DNA of 7,004 bases from JAFLCA01 sp041907145 (GTDB lineage Bacteria > Bdellovibrionota_C > UBA2361 > JAFLCA01), in contig JAYRHW010000204.1 of assembly GCA_041907145.1 (NCBI GenBank), positions 1 to 7,004 on the forward strand, given 5' to 3'. Below are positions 1-5,483 of this stretch, piece after piece. The position numbers and the translations under genes were made by a program. The first letter of the stretch is position 1; each line of letters opens with the position of its first letter. The notes under the pieces were generated by a model. It was not told the DNA's origin. It searched no databases and saw only the letters and a list, made by a program, of their open reading frames with translations.

Positions 1-1
1 A

Positions 2-97
2 TCGACGGCGCCCGACGTCGCTTTGGCGATAAGAGGTATGCAAAACCAGTGGTATCCCGTAGGAACGTTGGAGCTGCGCGCTTCGGAGCAACACTAA
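2..97 (+). CDS. 3' end of an upstream gene (partial, product unknown)
   Basis: The frame starting at base 2 is open for 31 codons and ends in TAA at 95-97, directly abutting the ATG at 98. Third codon positions are G or C in roughly two thirds of codons, as expected for coding DNA in this window. The tail reads STAPDVALAIRGMQNQ and ends in LRASEQH; I recognise no family in so short a piece. A stop abutting the next start fits an operon continuing from the left. The alternative frame 1 is also open here but would overlap the next gene by about 190 bases, so it is less likely. The protein-level call is tentative. Confidence 0.45.
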   Translation, partial: STAPDVALAIRGMQNQWYPVGTLELRASEQH

Positions 98-1672
98 ATG
101 CAGGATCAGAAGCTGCGGGCAACAGATCACTTCCTTGTAGATCGCTGGCTTTTGGTTCCGGCCCTCTGTGTCTTGATTTTCGTCTTCGGCTTTCGTTATC
201 CCGCTGCCATGGATATGCCAAATCATTTGGCGCGGGCGCATATTCTGAATTCCTGCCTAGAGCAGCAGCGCAGCGCGCTGTGCGATAATTTTCAGGTTCA
301 GTTCAAGCCGATTTCGTACTTCTTCCCGGATTACACGCTCATGCTATTGCTGCGGATAGTCCCCTCGGAGTTCGCTGCAGGCAACATTGCGATCTTCCTT
401 ATGCTGCTCATTAATCTGGTCGGCTGGTACTGTCTTTTTCGCGAAGTTAACAGCCGCTGCAACCCTGCCTATGTAGCGGGGCTTGCTTTGCTCATGAACA
501 ATTTTCTCTACAAGGGCTTTTACGCATACCTTCTTGGGAACGGGGCTTTGCTCCTCTGGCTCGCTTTCTGGTGGCCTAGAAGAGACATGCGCTCGGTGCG
601 TACGAGCTTAGCTCTCTCATTTGGATTGTTCCTACTGTTTCTCTGCCATCTTGCAGCGTTCTTTACGGCAGTGTTCTGCTTTTGCCTTTATGCAGCGCAT
701 GCCGTCCTCACAGCTTCGACACCCAAACGCCGGGAAGTACTACTGGGCTCTCTGGGTGCCTGCTGGCCCCTGCTGCTGACGTTTTGTGCGCTCTATGGTC
801 TGCAACAGCTCGAAACCGGCGCAACATTGCTGCAGCAAGTAGGTGCACAGGGATGGGCGCCAGAGCAGGGAATGCTGCAGTGGCTAAAACTTAAACTTTT
901 GCGCCTTGCGTACGTATTCGTAAACCATGAAAAGTACCTCGATCTAGGCTTCTTTGCCTTACTCTGTGCTTTGACTGCATTTGCGGCCGGGCTACGCTGG
1001 CTTGGCACTGTCTTCAAGCATTATTGGGGACTTGCTTTTCTCGGCCTTACCGCCGTTTATGCCGTAGCACCGGACATATCTCACGGCGGCTCGGACGTCG
1101 ATCTGCGCTTCTTGCTCCCGGCATATTTTTGCCTATTTTTGTGGCTTGGTGGCGGAAAGTCTTCCACCGCAGCAGGATTCAAAATAATCAGCTTGGTATT
1201 GCTGCTGTGGTTTTGTTTCAATTTCTACCATCGCATAGGCATGGAGCGAGAACTGGCTCTCGTTGACGGCGCCATCTCTAGAATACCACCCGGGCACTCT
1301 CTCGTTGAAGTGAACTCCCGCGTCAGTTATCCGTCTGGTTCACATTCGCGTGTAAACCCGTTCTCCCACTTCGCGACCTACTACTACTTGCGCGGCGGAG
1401 TACTCGTTGATGGCCTGCTTAACTGCTACATGAATCCTAATATTCCATATTTCTGTTATCGAGACTCCGCGCTTGCCACTCGCGACTTCAAAAATCAATT
1501 TCAGGGACTAGCTGCGCTAACCGATCAGGAGCTGGAGACTTTGCACGATCGGTTCGAGTATTTTCTTGTCATAGAGCCTGAAGCCTCCTTGGTGCGGAAG
1601 CGTTTGGCGAGCGAGCGCTTCGAGGAGCTGTATAATGATGGGGATGCCTACCTATTCCATGCAAGGAGCTGA
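98..1672 (+). CDS. Polytopic membrane protein, GT-C glycosyltransferase-like, envelope polysaccharide locus
   Basis: Seen: 524 residues with roughly ten hydrophobic segments, approximately at 17-34, 95-114, 125-137, 140-160, 168-200 (probably two), 214-236, 282-300, 308-324, 335-350 and 362-378. A soluble C-terminal domain follows (about 380-524). The loop after the first segment carries an acidic/His motif, MDMPNHLARA (D39, H43), and a late loop carries GGSDVDLRFLLP (331-341). Known: GT-C-type enzymes use lipid-linked sugar donors and have an acidic motif in the first outer loop. Inferred: a sugar transferase or related assembly protein for an exported polysaccharide, acting at the inner membrane. 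The start is secure because an in-frame TAA lies immediately upstream and GGAG (85-88) sits 9 bases before the ATG. The next gene begins 8 bases after the stop. It could instead be a non-enzymatic membrane protein of a polysaccharide cluster; I cannot name a family. Confidence 0.8.
   Translation: MQDQKLRATDHFLVDRWLLVPALCVLIFVFGFRYPAAMDMPNHLARAHILNSCLEQQRSALCDNFQVQFKPISYFFPDYTLMLLLRIVPSEFAAGNIAIFLMLLINLVGWYCLFREVNSRCNPAYVAGLALLMNNFLYKGFYAYLLGNGALLLWLAFWWPRRDMRSVRTSLALSFGLFLLFLCHLAAFFTAVFCFCLYAAHAVLTASTPKRREVLLGSLGACWPLLLTFCALYGLQQLETGATLLQQVGAQGWAPEQGMLQWLKLKLLRLAYVFVNHEKYLDLGFFALLCALTAFAAGLRWLGTVFKHYWGLAFLGLTAVYAVAPDISHGGSDVDLRFLLPAYFCLFLWLGGGKSSTAAGFKIISLVLLLWFCFNFYHRIGMERELALVDGAISRIPPGHSLVEVNSRVSYPSGSHSRVNPFSHFATYYYLRGGVLVDGLLNCYMNPNIPYFCYRDSALATRDFKNQFQGLAALTDQELETLHDRFEYFLVIEPEASLVRKRLASERFEELYNDGDAYLFHARS
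1663..1668 (+). promoter_or_regulatory. Ribosome binding site inside the preceding gene, for the GTG start at 1681
   Basis: AAGGAG lies within the last codons of the membrane-protein gene, 12 bases before the GTG at 1681. The spacing is a little long, but it is the only good purine-rich site nearby. Its position inside the upstream gene, with an 8-base gap between stop and start, suggests translational coupling. Confidence 0.55.
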
Positions 1673-1680
1673 AACCGGGC

Positions 1681-2889
1681 GTGCAGTCTCCGTGGAGAAA
1701 ACTTTGGCTTTCGTTGTTGGTTTCGCTGCTCGTCGGTGAAGGCTTGGTGCGCCTCATCGCCACCCACAGCGTTGATGGAGAAACGTGGGTAAGCTCGGCT
1801 CTGCTCCGACCCTACAAACTGCCGTTGCGCTCCGTACCTGCATCGCTCAAGAAATACGCGGAATCGGCTGACATTCGGCTTCGCTACGATGCCAAGCTTG
1901 GCTGGAGCCCTCCGCCAAACTCCAGCTTTGATTCCGGACGTTATCGATATAATGCGGCAGGCATTCGGGATAGCCGAGAGTTTGGCCCGTTTCCAGCCTC
2001 AGGAACACTCCGCATAATGCTCTTTGGAGATTCGTTCGTGCACGGTGATGACGTCGACGGAGTCGAGACCCTTGGCGCGCATCTTCAAGAGCTACTTCAC
2101 CACTCAGGAATTGAGGCCGAGGTGCTGAACGCAGGGGTGAGTGCGTTCGGACTCGACCAAGCCTACTTGCGCTGGCAGGTTCTGGGTTCTGCATTCCATC
2201 CTGACCTCGTCATCTGCGGTTTCCAGCCCGAGAATGTCAAACGAGATCTGAATATTCACCGCTATTTCTATACCCATCGCAGCGACGAGATCCCCTTCAC
2301 CAAGCCGAGATTCGATCTGCAGGATGATAAGCTGATCCTCTTGAACTCGCCGACCGTGCCTCTTGAATCTCTTCCAGAGTTCTTAGCTACATTTCCAAAC
2401 CAGCCCCTTCGAGCGAAGGAGCATTTTTTTAGTCCGCCCGACTTTGAAGATTTTTGGCTCTACCAAAGCAAGTTCTTGGCCTTCAGCCTAAGTTTCCTGC
2501 TCACCAGCAATAAGTACGTCTATGAAGCGCAAGAGAAGGCCTACTATCAGCCGCAGGGAGAGGCAGCCATCTTGGCGAAACGCATTCTTTCCTCCTTTGA
2601 TAGAGATGTGAGAAACACTGGGGCAGGCTTTGTGTTGCTGTACATTCCAAAGCTGCGGCATCTGGCGGAAAGCTTACAAGGGAACGAACTTCCCTACTCC
2701 CTACTCTTACATGAGCTAGAGACGCAATTTTCTCTGGTAGATCCCAGGCCGGAGCTCATATCCGGCGGGGGCAGCGTCCTCTCCTCTCTATACTCCGGTG
2801 AGGTTCATTATTCATCTGCCGGTAATGAGGCAGTCGCGCGATCTCTGGTACCCGTAGTGGCGGAATTTCAAAACCGAAAGAACCTTTAG
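1681..2889 (+). CDS. Membrane-anchored SGNH/GDSL-type hydrolase (possible polysaccharide acyl-esterase or acetyltransferase)
   Basis: Seen: 402 residues, starting at GTG. Residues about 7-27 form one hydrophobic segment (LWLSLLVSLLVGE...), a signal anchor placing the rest outside the cytoplasm. A family-typical YDAKLGWSPPPNS stretch (69-81) and NAAGIRDSREFG (91-102) precede block I, FGDSFVHGDDV, with the expected nucleophile Ser118. Block II is LNAGVSAFGLDQ (149-160) with the oxyanion Gly152. Block V is GEVHYSSAGNEAVA, with His376 as catalytic base. Odd: the acid usually seen as Asp two or three residues before this His is Glu374. Known: SGNH proteins of this layout often occur in exopolysaccharide clusters and hydrolyse or transfer acyl groups. 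Inferred: modification of the polysaccharide made by the locus, with substrate unknown. It is likely co-transcribed with the gene before it. The GTG start is chosen because it keeps the basic N-terminus before the anchor. Confidence 0.8.
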   Translation: MQSPWRKLWLSLLVSLLVGEGLVRLIATHSVDGETWVSSALLRPYKLPLRSVPASLKKYAESADIRLRYDAKLGWSPPPNSSFDSGRYRYNAAGIRDSREFGPFPASGTLRIMLFGDSFVHGDDVDGVETLGAHLQELLHHSGIEAEVLNAGVSAFGLDQAYLRWQVLGSAFHPDLVICGFQPENVKRDLNIHRYFYTHRSDEIPFTKPRFDLQDDKLILLNSPTVPLESLPEFLATFPNQPLRAKEHFFSPPDFEDFWLYQSKFLAFSLSFLLTSNKYVYEAQEKAYYQPQGEAAILAKRILSSFDRDVRNTGAGFVLLYIPKLRHLAESLQGNELPYSLLLHELETQFSLVDPRPELISGGGSVLSSLYSGEVHYSSAGNEAVARSLVPVVAEFQNRKNL

Positions 2890-3186
2890 CCCCTGAAGCC
2901 AAAAAGTTTGCAGTTTTTGCGCTTACTCCCCTTCGAGCCGGCTCGTCAGGTCGCTGGTATTCGCGCTGATCTCAAAATCTCCTACCGGAAGCAAAAAAGG
3001 CCCAAAAGCGAAAGCTCGGGCGAAATCATGTCGAACCCGCTGGAAGGCTAGCGAAATGGTCGCATGCGGTTCTGCGTGCTTGCGGCAAATTTGCTGGTCG
3101 TTTGTTCGAGGTTAAAGCCTGCCCATTTGCAATGAGGCAAAACCGGCAAGGCGAGTGTCATAGGTTGTTTCGACAAGGAAGTTTCC
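2890..3186 (+). other. Intergenic leader, 297 bases, no gene seen
   Basis: No plausible coding frame was found on either strand. It contains an A/T-only weak stem (CAAAAA 2900-2905 with TTTTTG 2914-2919), a 12-base perfect palindrome (2934-2945) and a small GAAA-capped hairpin (3000-3021). None is strong enough to call as terminator or riboswitch. I found no convincing sigma-70 or sigma-54 promoter by eye. A gap this size before a well-positioned ribosome binding site suggests that the next gene has its own promoter. Confidence 0.6.
3175..3179 (+). promoter_or_regulatory. Ribosome binding site for the first PKD/glycosidase-like gene
   Basis: AAGGA lies 7 bases before the ATG at 3187, which is good spacing. 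It supports this start, as does the signal peptide that begins there. The paralogous gene downstream has no comparable site. Confidence 0.7.
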
Positions 3187-5190
3187 ATGAGCAAGCCCCG
3201 GCTCGTGAGTAAGCTCGATCTGTTGATCGTAGCGCTCCTCAACGTAACCCCGTCATATGTCTATGCTGCATCGTCGACAATCGCCGGACGCCAGGCCGTA
3301 AGCAAAGTAGCACGCCCTCCAACCTCTGGAGCGGAAGGCAGCCCTCTCACACTGACTGCACCGGATAGTGTCGCCGGAGCCCGCTACGAATGGGATCTCG
3401 ATAACAACGGCCGCTTCGAGCGCCGCGGACAAAGTGTCTCCGTACGATTTTCCGACAATGGAACTTACCGAGTTCGCTACCGTATCATTCCCCCGACTCG
3501 CGGCGACAGTATGCGAGCAGCAGCACTTACTCCTCGCAGCGCGATCAAAAGAATTGCAATTGAGAATGTGCCGCCGACTGCGAATGTCGGAAGCAACTAT
3601 CAAGCAAGGGTTGGCTCCCTCATTCAATTTCAGGGCAGCGCCACGGACCGCAGTCGGGAGGATAGGCAAGCCGGATTTACCTATATTTGGAATTTTGGTG
3701 ATGGATCGGCGGTACGGAGCGGTAGGAATCTTTCTCGCCCGAGTCATCGTTACTCGCACGCTGGAACGTATATGCTCAGCCTTTCGGTTCGCGATAAGGA
3801 CAAGGCCCTGAGCGCGCCATCAACGACTACCGTGGTAGTCGAAGCGGAGGGCGGCGATGGCGAAACTCCCAATCCCCCGCCGGCCCCTATCACCGGTCCA
3901 ACCGCCATAGCTCGGCCTACCGAGATTCAGGATATCCTGGGGAATCCAGGCATGGGCTGGCAGTCGAACGATAAGGTGAATCCCTCCGGGTACGACTCAC
4001 AAGGGCTCAAAAACTCCGAAGCGTATATCAAGTTCTACTGGTCGAATCTCGAAACCTCCCCCGGCGTATATAATTGGAGCACGCTCGATCAGCGCATCTC
4101 GCAAGCAGCAGCCAGCGGACAATCTTTCGCTTTCCGGATAGTCATCGTGGACAATTTAGTGTCCGCTCCGGCCTGGCTCCGCGATGAAGGCGCCCAGGGT
4201 GTTTGGTTTCAGTACGTGGGAGATCCGGGAAATCCTACCGTATGGACTCCCTATTACAGCGACGCCAAATTTCAACAGCGTCACTTTGCGTTCCTGCAGG
4301 CGCTGGGAAATCGCTATAATAATAACCCGACCGTCAGCTCCGTGGATATCGGCACCGTGGGGTTATGGGGCGAATGGCATTTCGGTGAAACATCTCCGCA
4401 GCCGCCTATGCCAAGTTCTTCGGATGCTAACTTGATCATCGACAAATATTTCGAATACTTCCCGACAAAGAAGCTCGTAGCTCAGCTCGAAAATCAAGCT
4501 GCCCTTACCCACGCGGTTCAGCGCGGCGCTGGATTTCGCGGAGACTGCCTCGGTAACGTCCAATGGCAGAACCGGGTCTCTCCTCCCGGCATGTATGACA
4601 TGCGAATTGCCGGAGCTCAGGCTCAGAACTCGTGGAAAGATGCGCCCGTAGTATTTGAAACCTGCTGGACTATACAGTATTGGGTGAATCAGGGCTGGAA
4701 TGTTCGCCAAATATTCGACTGGGCCCTCGCCAATCATATTTCCGCAGTCAACAACAAGAATACCACCGTTCCATCCGCCGCCCTCGGTGAAGTTCAACGA
4801 CTCATGCGTTTTATGGGGTACCGCTTCGTACTGCGGCAGCTTGAGATTCCGCGATCCGCCCGTGCCGGGGAGAGAATTACTGTTTCGATGGACTGGGAAA
4901 ATGTCGGTGTCGCGCCATCTTATCAGAATCATCGTTTGGCATTTTTGCTGCGAAATAGCCAAGGAACTGAAGTGGCGCGATCCACCACGAATACTCAGGT
5001 GCGGCAGTGGCTGCCGGGACCCATCGCCGTTGACGAAAGCCTTCAACTGCCCGCAGGACTAGCGCCAGGCACATACACACTTGCGGTTGGCGTCGTGAAT
5101 CCAGCAACCGGTAATCCCGCTGTGCAACTTGCTATTGCAGGCAGAGATGGCGCCGGCTGGTACCCCGTGGTGACTCTGCAGGTAGATTAG
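3187..5190 (+). CDS. Secreted two-PKD protein with a DUF4874/DUF4832-like (TIM-barrel glycosidase-like) domain
   Basis: Seen: 667 residues. A signal peptide spans 1-27/28 (basic start, LLIVALLNV core, cleavage near VYA-A). PKD-like domain 1 is about 50-126 (WDLDNNGRFE at 69-78). PKD domain 2 is about 129-219, with WNFGDGS (168-174) and a terminal HAGTYMLSLSVRDKD. A short Gly/Pro linker (221-238) follows. The main domain starts at NPGMGWQSND (253-262), continues with YIKFYWSNLE and a PGVYNWSTLD segment as in (beta/alpha)8 glycosidases, then WGEWH (394-398). A beta-sandwich-like C-terminus spans about 547-667. Glu396 and Glu491 (in VFETCW) are candidate acid/base and nucleophile. The only cysteines, C454 and C493, could form a disulfide. 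Inferred: an exported enzyme or binding protein for the polysaccharide of the locus. The DUF4874/DUF4832 assignment is from memory of motifs; activity and substrate are unproven. The gene is followed 293 bases later by its paralogue. Confidence 0.82.
   Translation: MSKPRLVSKLDLLIVALLNVTPSYVYAASSTIAGRQAVSKVARPPTSGAEGSPLTLTAPDSVAGARYEWDLDNNGRFERRGQSVSVRFSDNGTYRVRYRIIPPTRGDSMRAAALTPRSAIKRIAIENVPPTANVGSNYQARVGSLIQFQGSATDRSREDRQAGFTYIWNFGDGSAVRSGRNLSRPSHRYSHAGTYMLSLSVRDKDKALSAPSTTTVVVEAEGGDGETPNPPPAPITGPTAIARPTEIQDILGNPGMGWQSNDKVNPSGYDSQGLKNSEAYIKFYWSNLETSPGVYNWSTLDQRISQAAASGQSFAFRIVIVDNLVSAPAWLRDEGAQGVWFQYVGDPGNPTVWTPYYSDAKFQQRHFAFLQALGNRYNNNPTVSSVDIGTVGLWGEWHFGETSPQPPMPSSSDANLIIDKYFEYFPTKKLVAQLENQAALTHAVQRGAGFRGDCLGNVQWQNRVSPPGMYDMRIAGAQAQNSWKDAPVVFETCWTIQYWVNQGWNVRQIFDWALANHISAVNNKNTTVPSAALGEVQRLMRFMGYRFVLRQLEIPRSARAGERITVSMDWENVGVAPSYQNHRLAFLLRNSQGTEVARSTTNTQVRQWLPGPIAVDESLQLPAGLAPGTYTLAVGVVNPATGNPAVQLAIAGRDGAGWYPVVTLQVD
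4270..4316 (+). repeat. 47-base perfect repeat, copy 1 (within the first paralogue)
   Basis: This tract encodes FQQRHFAFLQALGNR and the first two bases of the next Tyr codon (residues 362-377). It is identical base for base to 6795-6841 in the downstream paralogue and is in the same reading frame. The surrounding codons of the two genes differ at most third positions. Confidence 0.95.
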
Positions 5191-5218
5191 CCGCTGCTCC
5201 GTAAAATGAACGTTCCGT

Positions 5219-5280
5219 AGATGGTGTTTTTCGCCCCTTGAGAAACACCATCTCAAAGCAAACATCGAGAAACACCATCT
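5219..5280. repeat. Inverted repeat with duplicated right arm (hairpin, possible attenuator or terminator-like element)
   Basis: AGATGGTGTTT (5219-5229) is the exact reverse complement of AAACACCATCT at 5243-5253 and again at 5270-5280. The right arm belongs to a 14-base direct repeat GAGAAACACCATCT (5240-5253 and 5267-5280). With G-U pairs the near hairpin reaches 15 pairs around a CCCCT loop, starting 29 bases after the stop at 5190. No T-run follows either arm, so it is not a standard intrinsic terminator. The left arm could pair with either right arm, giving two mutually exclusive structures. Confidence 0.8.
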
Positions 5281-5388
5281 TCCCACCGCGCTAAAACTTC
5301 AGTCTTCGCGCCTCTCTACGAATAGTTCCTTTGAGCTCGTTTCGGCGCTTTATGGTCGGTATGGGGATTGCTTTACCTCCCTGCACAC

Positions 5389-5426
5389 GCGTCGCTGCTG
5401 GGTGTTTGTAGGAGCTTTGGCGACGC
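5389..5426. repeat. Stem GCGTCGC/GCGACGC with 24-base loop, REP-like head inside
   Basis: GCGTCGC (5389-5395) is the reverse complement of GCGACGC (5420-5426). The loop contains TGTAGGAGC, which resembles the GTAG-type start of REP palindromes of several gammaproteobacteria. A single degenerate copy is weak evidence, and the stem may be chance. Confidence 0.3.
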
Positions 5427-5442
5427 ACCTTTTCCAAGTCGT

Positions 5443-5478
5443 TGGTTTTCTAGCTGTTGGTTTTCGCCGTGTGGTTTT
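5443..5478 (+). repeat. Three TGGTTTT iterations immediately upstream of a start codon
   Basis: TGGTTTT occurs at 5443-5449, 5458-5464 and 5472-5478, at intervals of 15 and 14 bases. The first two lie in the identical decamer GTTGGTTTTC. The last copy ends 5 bases before the ATG at 5484, where a ribosome binding site would be expected. Confidence 0.6.
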
Positions 5479-5483
5479 GTCGT

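Larger units (their letters stand above)
5191..5483 (+). other. Intergenic spacer between the paralogues, no gene seen
   Basis: The spacer is 293 bases long with no convincing coding frame. The left third holds an inverted repeat with a duplicated arm (5219-5280). The middle has a GCGTCGC/GCGACGC stem (5389-5426). The right end is T/G-rich with three TGGTTTT copies. No clear -35/-10 pair is visible; the best I see is TTGAGC at 5331 with TATGGT at 5351, whose 14-base spacing is too short to trust. Confidence 0.6.

Noticed and set aside
49..288. 79-codon forward frame with a GTG start
   Set aside because: It overlaps the membrane-protein gene by about 190 bases, has an Arg/Ser/Gly-rich composition and shows no domain.
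2934..2945. Perfect 12-base palindrome CGAGCCGGCTCG
   Set aside because: One or two such palindromes are expected by chance in 7 kb, and it has no promoter context.
3000..3021. GCCC...GAAA...GGGC hairpin with a GNRA-type loop, reminiscent of part of a c-di-GMP riboswitch
   Set aside because: The conserved bases around the equivalent GEMM stem and its second stem are missing; the stem is only 3 plus 4 pairs with an internal loop.
4363..5046. Long (227-codon) reverse-strand open frame
   Set aside because: It lies wholly inside the well-supported first PKD/glycosidase-like gene and shows no recognisable domain.
5352..5411. 19-codon small frame in the spacer before the second paralogue
   Set aside because: No ribosome binding site and no recognisable peptide; its size is expected by chance.
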